Source of the DNA: Tribonema minus
Lineage: Eukaryota > Sar > Xanthophyceae > Tribonematales > Tribonemataceae
Assembly (NCBI GenBank): GCA_017506865.1
Contig: JAFCMP010000514.1
Coordinates: 248,001 to 312,000, forward strand
Length of the DNA stretch: 64,000 nt
Direction of reading: 5' to 3'
Shown: positions 43,831-55,000 of the stretch, piece by piece
Layout: every line of letters starts with the position of its first letter
Numbering within the stretch: the stretch's first letter is position 1
The notes under the pieces: generated by a model
Told to the model about the DNA's origin: nothing
What the model saw: the letters and a program-made list of their open reading frames with translations, nothing else
Database searches by the model: none
Made by a program: the position numbers and the translations under genes

Positions 43831-45390
43831 CACTCAGCAAACCTGAGCTGAGATGCCCAGGCTTGCTGTGCTTTGGTATCACTTCCTTCCCTACACACAA
43901 GCACGTATGTGCAACTTGTTGCTGTCATGGCTCGAGCTCAGGCTCCAATGCACGGTGATCTGCGCGGTGGTAATATTGCAACACCACCAGCTGCACAAAC
44001 ATCAATATCTGGACACAACAACAAGCGGTCAAACGCTGGACTTACCCAGCTCCCGCAGCGGCTCGTGCTCTCTTTCTGGCCACCAGCAGTGAGTGCGCTC
44101 GGGTGTGCTCTTGGCCCTGCTGTTGCGCTGCGACGTCATGCACAGGATCAGCTGCCATCAACAACGCGGGCTGTCCACGCAAAGCTGTCGTCCCCAAATG
44201 GACTATCCCAGGGACAAAGTTCGCATTGAACGTGTGCATGAAGGAGTGGTGGCAGCATGCCACCCCCCAGATGGTGATGCAAACTACCCATTTGTGTATC
44301 TGAAGCAATGCTGCATGTGTGCAACGGCGCTGTATGTCACATGCACGTATTCCACACTGGGGACACAAAGCATATTGCTAGCAACAGACATGAAGCAGAA
44401 TGCCATCGGTGTACATTGCAATCTCAAGTCTCTACACTCGCTGGTCTGTGAAAGTTCTCTTCTGAAACATTCTTCGATGTACCGAACACACTTTGAGGTA
44501 CGATTCCAATGCTACCAAAGAGCGTTGACAACTTGCAAGTATACCCCCAATATCGCAGGTGCATGACATGCTGCAATGTGCTACAACAAACTTCAACTTC
44601 ATGGAGCATGTGACAGTGTGCTGCACTTGCATGTGTGCGGCGTATGCACATGCGCTGCAGATAAGCTCATCTCGATGAGTAATTGACCATACTAACACCC
44701 AGATACATGGCAGACAAATGTTACTGATCTCTCTGAGGCGTCACTCATGTGGAAGTATCACAAATCGCACTCCCATACTTTTTAATGAGTTCCACAACAG
44801 GAGCCCAGTCCAGTGCCTGGTCCATTGGATGCTGATCAGCACGGAGGTGCCTCACATGCAGTGAAGTGTGTGCCACGTGACAACATGGCGGCTTTTGTAC
44901 ACTCGTGCTCACCTCTGGTGCAGGCAGCCATGTGGGCGTTATGATGTCACATAGAGCCCTCCACTTGCATGACCGTGGCAGTGAGCTCTGTCGCGCTTGA
45001 GAGATCATGTATGCGCAGCAGTGACACTGCCAGTTCCCCATGTGCGGAAGCCCCCTGCATTCAGACAAGGAAGCCACGCTTCATGTAGGAATACTGGCAA
45101 GAATGGTATGTTAGCATTGGCCTGATTCAGGCTTGTGGCAGCTCAGGAGAGCTGGCAGTCACAGTACAGTGCTGGCGAGGAAGCAATGTTGCACAAGATA
45201 AACACGCGTCTGATCAGTGATGACGTGTCGAGGCTGCTCAAGTGACAGGAGCAGCAAAGCGCAGCGCGCAGACCATGTGGGACACAATTGCCATATGAAG
45301 TCCTGATCGGTTAAATGGTGAAATTTCACCTCAGAGCGGCTCAAGAGTATGCTTGCATGCATAGTGGTCAATGCTAGTGCTTGACTGGCA

Positions 45391-45440
45391 ACCCTACACC
45401 TAACACTAACCCTGACCCCTAACCCTAACTCTAACCCTAA
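45391..45440. repeat. Interstitial telomere-like repeat (CCCTAA)n, degenerate
   Basis: CCCTAACCCTAACTCTAACC and flanking variants give about seven units of CCCTAA with substitutions. A single inverted GGTTAGGGTTA follows at 45570-45580. Thus TTAGGG is probably the telomere unit of this organism. Confidence 0.75.
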
Positions 45441-46696
45441 GTGTACAATCCGTTGCTGGCAAAATTTGCTTGTCCTGCAGCCAGAGGTGTAGCACAGCTG
45501 CGCTCTGAGCTGCGCTGTGTCATGCAACCTCGTGCTTCACACCCCACCTCCGAATGCCTTGCTGCCTGAGGTTAGGGTTAAACAGTGGCACAGCAGTGTC
45601 ACCCATTGGTCCGACGGAGAATGGTGCAGCGCCGTAGCAGCGCTCATACTTGGATCACCACGTGTCAGGCTGTTTGCACGTGCACCGGGGCATGCAGCAC
45701 ACCTGCCGCTGTGCTCATAGCCCTGTCGCATGCAATTAGCGGAGGGCATAGTGCACGCTGCAAGACAGCAGAACCTAAAGCACCACCAACAGCCTGATTC
45801 GTAAGGTGATGTGCACAATGCTCCAATGGTTGGCTGCGAACCCATTCACGTTATTTAAGGTACCTTGATCAGAATGCTCGCACAACTTGCCATGCGCAGC
45901 CGTGCTCACACGAGCTGTGTCCTACTGTGAATGACGTGAACGAGTGCATAGCGAATGCTGCCACACCGCATGAGCTGCCACACACGAGCAGCAACATGTT
46001 CTAACGGTTGTGAACAATGAGCCCATTTGAGGTGGCTGTCGAAAATGCTGCAGCGCGTGAGCATTGTGGTCAATGAGGGGCTTTGCAGCTTGCTGGTGCA
46101 GAATGACCTTGCAGAGCATGACTACTTGAAGTACATGATTTGCATTTCAGTCAAGGGTTTACATTGCTGCCCCTGCTGAGCTACCACTAGCCAATGAACA
46201 AATACTTCAGCTGAGCATTCAGTGTAGCAAATGGCTGACTCACCGTACAGACGGGCCAACATAGCTCAATCCGAAGTAAGGCAGCCTCCGGCCTCCAGTG
46301 TGGCATCTGAGATGACGATTACGACAAAGCTCCGCTGCTTTTTATCCTGCTGCCGCCGAGCGAGACATATCTGAGCTGCTCCAGTCTGCTTGCAGCCCTA
46401 AGTACAAGTAAGGCTCAAGCCGATTTTTGATTTTTGAAGCCTCAGCCGAGGAGCGGCACGCTTTTGGTCTGTTATCAGTGCTTTTCTTGCATGCCGCGTT
46501 GGGCAATGAAGTCATCTGCCGCCGACTAGTATCTGCCAGCATGTGCCTGCTTCGACATGAAAACAGTGTTTCAAACTCAAACACACTCTCTCTTGATGTG
46601 ACAAACAACTTAAACTTGCAGGGCGCGAAAACAAAAAAAAAATTCGAACGTCTGCGGCAGTGAGGGGGAGAGGGAGCCACCGCGCGCTGTAAAAGC

Positions 46697-48576
46697 ATGG
46701 TCGTGGTACTACTATCGCCAGCAAAAACGCTGAGTTGGGAGCCTGCACCACCAGGGCTGCCATATGCCATGCCACATCTACTTCCTCGGTCTGACACCAT
46801 CGCCAAACTCATGAAGGGGAAGTCCGTGGCTGACCTAAAAAGTCTGCTTAGCGTTAGTCCAGCTCTGGCAACCCTCAATCACGAGAGATATCAGAATTTT
46901 GCGCTGTCTGACAGCGTAGCCGACAAAAAGGGAGAGCTCAGGCCGGCTGCATTCGCCTACGATGGGCCCGCCTTTCTCGGTGAGTTCTGCCAACCCTGAC
47001 TGCAACTGCATATGTGCCTACATAAATCGTGTGCGCTTATTGAACTCTGCGCATCGGCGTCGGATTCACTCGAGTGTTGCGCCTTTGATTTCCATTGCCG
47101 AATCCTGCATTGTCTCATGAGAGGCTTAAGACTTGATGCTTTGAATTCACTGCATGGGGGCTACTCTGTGTATGTAGCACAGGGTATGTACACAACCCAA
47201 CCTGCTACCATCTATTCATCGAGCCGTGCCCTTCCTTTTACTTGTGCACAGGGCTGGAGGCAGAGACACTATCGCAATCAGATCTGGAGCATGGACAAAG
47301 CGTGCTGTGCATTTTGAGCGGCCTGTATGGTGTTGTGCACCCGCTAGACCTGATCCAGCCATACCGCCTGGAAATGGGCACGAAAGTCGAGCTTGAGGGT
47401 GAAAAATGGTGAGCTAGAAAGCAGTTTTTGAATAATGCGCAGTGAACGCATGCTCCATCAGAAATTTAGGGCTTGTGAATTAGGGTTTGTGCTGAGTCGT
47501 GAGACCGCAGTAATCGGATGAAGCAGGTCAAGTTTCAAAGAGTGTATTGTCACCGCTGCTGGATGACCAAGCGGCATAACCTGTGCATAGCATTCATTGA
47601 TAGTAGAGAGTACAGTCGTCAGGAGCTGAACACTGTGCAATGAGCTCTGAGCCGCCTACAGGCGCCACGTGCGGATTGTCACCTTGTTGCGCCTCCAAAG
47701 TTGAAGTTGATCCACCTGCGCATTGCACACAAAACCTGCAGTGCAGTGCTTGAACAAACATGCATCTGCAAAAGCTTCCTGTGTTCCTGAAGTGGGTGTG
47801 TCTTGACTGTGAGTCCGCGACTTGCTAGCACAGCTGTGACAACATTGAGTGTTACAATGTTCAGCTCTAGGCCGGCATGTAAGCTTGCTTTCAGGCCAAT
47901 CGCGTTTCATTTCAGCAGGCAAACTGTACGTGAATGTGATGCAGCAACTGCCCCATGCCGTCATATGCACATGCAACTTACAAAACTTCTTCCGCTGTGA
48001 CGTCCTGCACTGTCTGCTATTCACAGCGCTCTATCCGATTTCTGGCGCGGAGACATCACAGAGCACATCTGCCAACTACTCAACGAGCAGCAGCGATCAG
48101 CTGGTGACAAACCCCCTCCCCCGCAAATAGTCGTGAATGCAGCCAGCCAGGAGTACGCAAGGGCGGTCGACGTGAAGGCACTGCGAGACACCGGCGTCCA
48201 GGTCATTGACTGCACGTTCCACGATGACGGCAGGACGGTGTCAGTGCTCGCAAAGCGCACGCGCGGACTCATGGCGCGTCACATCATCCAGTCTCGCGCC
48301 GCCAGCGTTGATGACATCAAGGCATTCAGTTTGGAGGGCTATGCCTTTGCGGAGGCCAGGAGCACGCCGGAAAACCTGGTGTTTGAGCGGAGCAAGGAGG
48401 CGCGGCTATCGGCGGTGCCCGCCACACGACGCGGCGGCGCAAAAGAGGCACCCGCACCCAAGCCTAGCAGTAGTAGTGATAGCTCCAAGCAGAAAGCGAA
48501 GAAAGCGAAGACGGGGCGGGCAGAGGGGGATGTCGAGCCCCCAGCAAAGCCCGTGCGCAAGCGCTCAAAACACTGA
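46697..48576 (+). CDS. YaaA/UPF0246 family protein with basic C-terminal tail, 3 exons
   Basis: Exons 46697-46979, 47252-47408 and 48027-48576 join into 329 codons. [43 protein letters not shown] and [13 protein letters not shown] are signatures of the YaaA (DUF328) family. In E. coli YaaA lowers intracellular iron and protects DNA from peroxide damage; the same role here is inference. Bacterial members are about 260 residues. Here a Ser- and Lys-rich tail of about 60 residues ([20 protein letters not shown]) is added and looks like a nuclear-localisation signal. The codon split at the second junction gives Cys where bacterial proteins have a different residue. Introns are GT-AG, 272 and 618 bp. 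The start is the first ATG. Confidence 0.9.
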
Positions 48577-49486
48577 GCGGTGTTGAAGTTGGCTCTTATT
48601 TACGTAGTATGCATGTATTAGTTGTTTGCAGGTAGTGAAGTGGATCCCATGGTGTGGTTACCACATGGCTGCTTGTTACTCTTCCGTTGAATGCTCATTT
48701 ACGCTTGCCCATGTCGGCAACCAGCTGCCGTGCATTCACGACTACTGCAAATGCAGTGATTTACCGATTGAGCTTTGGCTTATGCTGCTGGGTTCTGCAT
48801 TTGCTGAATACTGTCCTACGACACACTCTATAACGTACTATCATCAATGGATGTTATGTTGTCACATGGCTGTGAGGAACGTCCATGCAACTCTGATGGC
48901 AAACAGGGTGCATGCAGCGTGTGCATGGCAAATGGATGCCCCATGTCTTTGCCAAGATCATCTGTTCTCAACACAACGCAATTATGCGAGTGACTTGAGC
49001 GCAGTATTGAAGAACGCTGTTGCCCTGAGTGGCCTTTAGCCACCTCACTTCTGCTGTCATATTTTTTGTTGGCATGCAGTTGTGTGCAATGCGTGCATGG
49101 CAAATGATGGTGGCTCAATTGCATCGCAACAAGGAGGACTCCTTGGAGTCATCTAATGATCAAATATCAACGACCATGGGTACATTCTTCAATCCAAGAC
49201 ACTATCAAGCCCTACAAAGCTGGTACGTATTCCTCAAGACACCCATCAAGATAGAGAAGTGGCGCCAGCGGGGCAGCACGCAAGAGAGAGAGCCATAAGC
49301 AGTAGGGAATCACATCAACACCAATCTCTCATTTGCAAGTGGCAACAAGGGGCCACTGTGCCTCCTTGCGGCAGCAGCACGTATGCCTGTTGGGCCGCTG
49401 CTGCACCGCTGCCCCAGAAAACTTGCACTGCGACATAATCATTCGACCCCCCCCCCCCCCCCCCCCCTCCTACAATATCACCTCCA
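48577..49486. other. Convergent intergenic region between YaaA and UBC9
   Basis: This is 910 bp with no gene recognised. It includes the 21-base poly-C tract at 49447-49467. Two open frames (48626-49039 and its complement) lack family motifs. Confidence 0.6.
49447..49467. repeat. 21-base C homopolymer
   Basis: It is uninterrupted and lies 19 bases beyond the UBC9 stop, so the UBC9 3' UTR would start with a G21 tract on its RNA. Confidence 0.9.
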
Positions 49487-51565
49487 TCAGCTGTCTTGTG
49501 GAATATTCTTGCGCGCCTCCAACCGCACGCGCCGGTTGTACTCCGCCCTGTTGTTGACAAACATCTGGTACGCCTCGCTCTGCGCGGGCGAGTTGGGGTT
49601 GGGGTTATCCAGCAGATCCTGGATCCCCAGCAGCATCTGCTTGATGGTGATTGCGGGCCGCCAGCCGTCATCCTCATTCAATATGCTCAGACAGACGGTG
49701 CCGCTGGGGTACACATTGGGGTGGAACAGGGGGGGGACGAACTTGCACTTGGGGGGCTTGCTAGGGTACTCGTCTGTGAACTCCATGGAGAGCTTGTAAA
49801 CGCCGCCCGCCCAGTCGCTGCTGGCGACGCCCGGAATGCCGCAGTCCCACTTCATGAGGTTCATGGAGTTGTCCGGATTGGACACTGGTCGCGCATAGAA
49901 GCCCTGAGGAAATTGATTGGAAGGTATGCATGTAGTTGGATGTCAGTTGTGCGAAACAACACGCGATGGCAGGCTGCGCACGCGGCACAAATGGTTGCTG
50001 TGTTCCCATTTCATGCTGGTCAGAGCGTGCCAAAAACTGGCAGTGTATACAACCTGCATGTCGGTTGGACACTGGCCGCGCATAGCAGCCCTGAGGAGGT
50101 TACTTGGTAGGTGGAAGTGGTGGACGTGAGTTGTGTGAACTGATGACCCCTACAACCCAACTCTGTGCAGATGCATCTTGGTCTTGAGCACCTGAGCAAA
50201 AATAGGGCTGTGAAGCGCTCTATCGGTGAATGAAGCATGGGAAGTTGCATCATGCTCCAAAGCATCGTCTGTCATATCCGCCTTTAGTGCGCTGCAACGT
50301 CAACATTTCAAATTGGTTCATGGTGCCGCACATCACTGTACCAGGGGCTGACGGCTTGCTATGTGCGCTGCATGCACGAGATGCATGCCTTGTGCCTTAC
50401 TGGTCACCAATGGTCTTACCCCGCATCCTCGCCCGGCACCGTCGCACGTCACCACATTGTGTTGCGGACGACATGTGCTGACGACATGATGACTGTTTCA
50501 GCTGCCCTATAGGTGACCGCTTGAGGCAGCCGGAGCACACATGATTGTAGCAGAAAATTCGGCAGATCCTAGGCTTGCACAACTTGTACCAGATCTACAT
50601 CTTGTGCTATTGATGAGTATGATGCCTTGCCTGAGGTTAACGTCCTCGTGTGCTACCGCTATTCGAACATATCAGCTTCGAAATCAAAGGCTCAAGTGAC
50701 AATGTCACCAGCATCCATGCAGTCCAGCATGCAGTGGCTTCTTTCAATGATAAGTGTCAGCTGCTTGCGTCAGAGTTCAGACATGCTGATCATCAGACCA
50801 ATGATAGGTGACAAGGACACCAGAAATGGGTTTGAGCAACGCGCTGAAGCTGTCGCTGCTCTGTGGCGTCAGTTCTGGTTTCAGTTATTCCTTGACGACA
50901 AATATGTGTTGACAATGACTTAGTGTCTTCGAAAACCATCACTGCGCTGCTGTTCTCCTCAGGTAAATGATGGCTCTCAGCAGGCTCTGGCATGCAGTAA
51001 CATCATACTTGAAGTACGAAAAATTGCAGTTTTGTCGGCAATTGAGCTGCTTTTTGAACAAAGCGATGGTGATCCATGAATGCCTGAATAGCGAGCAGAT
51101 GAGCACCGCTTTCATAAGAGCCAGTTTGGTTGGTATATAGAAAAGGGTATTTTTGAACAGCGCAAGGTTGCTTGAACTGTCAACAATCCGACACATAATG
51201 CACATCATGCAGGTTTAGACACCTCAGTATTGGACCGTCTCATTGTACATTTGGTTTCTGTCACACTGCATCACGCTCTGAATTTATCACAGACATGCGT
51301 GCCTAACAGGGTAAGCAAGCGAACGAGGTCGGACAAAAAATATAGGCACCAAACACTTGGTTATGGCTGTTGACTCAAATCAGCTCGGCAGTAAGCCCTC
51401 AGAGGTCGAACACTTAGATCATGCGTCAACGTCCACGCAGAATCTAGCAGCTATCCTGGCGACTGGCGAGGGTTGATTGAAATGTGGTGGACTCACTATC
51501 GGATGATCCTTGCGCCATGCTTTCCTCTCCTCCGCCAACCGCGCCCTAGCAATGCCTCCTGACAT
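49487..51565 (-). CDS. UBC9: SUMO-conjugating enzyme UBC9, 2 exons
   Basis: It transfers SUMO from the E1 to substrate lysines. Exon 1 is 51565-51497 ([20 protein letters not shown] onward) and exon 2 is 49903-49487; the intron is phase 0 with GTGAGT and TCCTCAG ends. The 161-residue product has the normal UBC9 length. [42 protein letters not shown] and [12 protein letters not shown] carry the HPN motif and the catalytic Cys (in CLSIL, about residue 94), with [16 protein letters not shown] after it. [10 protein letters not shown] matches the SUMO-binding N-terminal helix of UBC9 rather than ubiquitin E2s. The intron (1.6 kb) holds a partial duplication of the exon 2 boundary. Confidence 0.96.
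50065..50140 (-). repeat. Duplicated UBC9 exon-2 splice boundary inside the intron
   Basis: TTGGACACTGGCCGCGCATA followed by GCAGCCCTGAGGA repeats the boundary at about 49877-49957 (TTGGACACTGGTCGCGCATA and on) at a spacing of 188 bp. On the minus strand it keeps the acceptor CTCAG and codes GCYARPVS in place of GFYARPVS. Confidence 0.8.
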
Positions 51566-52017
51566 TCCTTTTGCTTGTTCGCCTGGTCACGCCTCCAGCT
51601 GTCAGCTGTCTTGCGCACTCTCGCTGTCTTTTGCCTCAGCCTCCGCAAGGCAAGGCAAGAGCGCGGGAAAGCCTGAGAATTCATGAATTCACGAGAATCA
51701 TTTGTGGCACGCAGCTGTATACATGTATGTGAGTGAGAACAGTCAAAATATGGGCGTGATGCCATGCTTCCACTGCCTGCGCATGCGGTATGAACAAACG
51801 ATCATTGTCAGCAGCATCAGCACTCACCGCCATGACGATGCAACAAATTGCATGTATTATCGTGTGTGCGATGCGAGTGGGATGTGAGTTGCAAACTCAG
51901 CATCGCCGTGATTCGTGCTTACTCAAAAGAACTCGATCACCAACATCTAAATCTCCACACTGCTCTGTGAAGCAGGGCTCATGAGAGCGCTAATGTTGCC
52001 TCACACACCCTCTTCCA
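51566..52017. other. Intergenic between UBC9 and mTERF (452 bp)
   Basis: This is the upstream region of UBC9 and the 3' flank of mTERF. No TATA-like element or gene was recognised. Confidence 0.5.
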
Positions 52018-55000
52018 TCACTCCTCATCTCTCTCTATGCGCCTCATGACCCCCGTCCCCCGCCCCCCCACCCCCATGCCCGCCCCCCTCCCCCCTCCCC
52101 TCCCCTGCCCCCCAAAAGTCCCCCGCCCCCCAGCTGCTGAAGTGGGTCGCCTGGGCCCCATTGCCCGCTGCTCTGCACGCGTAGGTCTTGGTGCTCTGGG
52201 GCGAGGTGGCGCAGCATCGTCAGGGATGCCGAGCTTGGCGCGAATGTCCGCCGCCTTTGGACGCAGCTCTGTCTCGAGGTCCATGAACAGGATTTGGGGC
52301 AGCTGCAGGGGGGCATGCAGCAGTGAGAAACGCGAAATGGGGTCATTGATCGCCCAGAAATCATGGTGGGATTATGGAGATATGTTGTGGTGGTGTCGTG
52401 CTGACCGAGGAGCACTATTTGTTAAAGAAATACCGCACAATTCACATTGGATGAACATGCAACACAAGGCAGAGGCATGTCACTGGTTGCACTTTCAGGC
52501 AGCGGCACCGTTTACTGCCGGGAGTGGGCATGCTTTTCACTGCTGGACATGCATATTTTGGTGTAAAAGTGTGCTTCAATGTATGTACTTCAATATAAGT
52601 AGGTACGCCTACTAGTAAAATTGTTGGCAGTTACACCGCAGCCCTGACAGTTGACTCAATCAAGTGCATCATCAATTACTGGAGCACAAATACAACGACT
52701 GAAGCAGAAAAAAAGCAGTTGCTGAAGCACAAATGCAGCATCGCACCAACATAGGCACACGGCCTTCACCGACTGAAGTACAAACGCAGCACCGCATTAG
52801 CACAGGCACATGGCCTGTACCTACTGAAACACAAACGCAGCATCTCATGAATCCAGGCACACAGCGCTTATCAACTGCGGGCCTCCAAGCACTTTGACAT
52901 TCACTTACTTTGGCAACAATGCTGCCGATCCTCCTGGTGTCAGTGATGCACAGGTCGTACTCAAAGAAGTGCCGCAGCGGCGCCAGATCCTTCTCCGCCT
53001 CCATCCCCAGTAGCCGCGGGTGGCTGCAGACGAGTCTGGTCGCCACCTCGGGCTCCAGTTTCAAAACCTGCACACCAGGCGCAAATCAGCGTTTGGACAC
53101 CGCATTGAGGAGTGGTGTTGCGATGACACGTGTGCTGCTACTACCTGCGTGTAACTGACACATTCAACGAAGTGCTGCACGCATTGATGCCACCAGTTAA
53201 CCTGAAGCTAAATGGCGGCCGTCCTAGTTCAGTGAGTGTGGAGCCTTGTAACAGTTAAAACGACCAACTCGACTGCAACATAGCTTGTGAGCATGGTTCA
53301 TGCGCACTTCGCCACAGCACACCCACCTACTAAACCGCGCCTCCTCTGCTACAGTGCTTGGGAGCGTTGAGGACCTGTTGGCGCATGCACATGCAGCCCG
53401 CAGGCAGCACGCACTATACGCTCCCGATGTCAAAAGTGCAAGCGGTGACGCACCTTCTGCAAGTGGTGCATGAGCACCTTTACGCGCTGGCCCCTTAGCC
53501 TCGGCCACTTGAAGTTATAACGACATGGCTCATATGCACTTTGCCACTGCACGGACCTGTATAACACCCGTGCCGCTTTTCCCACGCTGCCAAACACGGG
53601 AGCGCTGACGCCGGATGCCACATGATCAAAAGTGCAAGTGGTGACACAGTTTCTGCAAAAGCCTTGACGCGCGCTTGCCCTTGGCTTCGGCCACTGAAGT
53701 TATAACGACATGGTTGATACGCACTTCACCATATCACACGCACCTGTACAACACCCGTGCCGCTTCCGCTACGCTGCTGATCATTGCAGCACACCACTAC
53801 ACTAACCTCAAAAGTGCAAGCGGTGACGCACCTTCTGCACGCAGTGCATGAGCGCCTTGTCGCGCTTGCCCCTTGGCCTTAGCCACTTCATAGATACAAC
53901 GTCGTGGTTCATACGCACTTCGTCACAGCACACGCACCTGTACAACACCCGTGCCGCTTCTCCTACTACAGCTGCGGAGACATGCGAGCGCTGACGCCGG
54001 ATGCTACATGATCAGAAGCGCAAGCGGTGACGCACCTTCTGCAAGTAGTGCATGAGCGCCTTGACGCGCTTGCCCCTTAGCCTCCGCCACTTGAAGTTGA
54101 AACGACATGGTTCACACGCACTTTGACACAGCACACGCACCTGCATAACACACGTGCCGCTTCTCCCACGCTGCTGAACATTGCAGCACACCACTACACA
54201 TCACTGACCTCATAAGTGCAAGCGGTGACGCACCTTCTGCAAGTAGTGCATGAGCGCCTTGACGCGCTTGCCCTTCGCCTCCGCCACCAGCTCCGGCTCC
54301 GCGACCACCAGCTGGCACGCCATGTGCGTGGTCATGCCGGAATCCAGCAGCACGTCCAGCGATGCGATGCTGGACTTGCCCTCGCCGGTGAACGCCACGT
54401 CAAACATGCGCGGGTACTGCGGCGCGGTGTGTTCAAACGTTGAAGTCAAGCGTATGTGTACGAAGAGAGGTGTGCAGCAGGTTCTGCAAGCTGGTGCAGG
54501 CGCGGTGATGCTGTACGGGACTCGCGCTTGTGGCATCAGATGCGCAGGTCTCACTGCAGAATCCATGTACTAGACAGGAAAGTCAACTGTGGAGGCCGGT
54601 TATCAGCGGTTGCAGGGCTCAGCATGGGCCGACACGCCGAGCACACGCACTTTCTTGCTGCAGCTCTGAAGATGACAGCACACTGCACTTGCAGCTAAGC
54701 GGAGGTAGCCCCGGCTTCTATCAGGCATTTTGCAACCAATGCGACAGTGCCAGTGCCAAGTCATGACGCTGCTCTCGTCACCATTGCTGTGCTGTGACTA
54801 GCGCTGTTAGGCAGCTGTATGGTTGCCACACACACATGGTATGCTACCTTGTTCATGTTAGGCAATGCCGCCCTTCAGCCATTGTTTACGCGTAAACGCT
54901 TGGCACATGAAAGACTAGGTAGGTGCGCGGGCGCGTGTTGCGCCAAGTCAAGCGCAGGCTCAATGCAGCAGCACAAAAGTCATGCACCAATCCTGGCGCT

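Larger units (their letters stand above)
39052..46696. other. Gene-poor intergenic region with retroelement remnants
   Basis: Beyond a decayed R2-like fragment, a Ty1/copia remnant, a mini tandem repeat and interstitial telomere-like repeats (separate entries), I find no gene. Many open frames of 60-150 codons occur on both strands but none shows a family motif, and none joins to others by plausible splice sites. Confidence 0.6.

Noticed and set aside
44093-44566. 157-codon plus-strand frame as a gene
   Set aside because: Composition is like the non-coding surroundings, with no motif and no splice partners.
46342-46878. 178-codon minus-strand frame over the YaaA promoter and first exon
   Set aside because: Overlaps the conserved YaaA coding exon in antisense and shows no motif.
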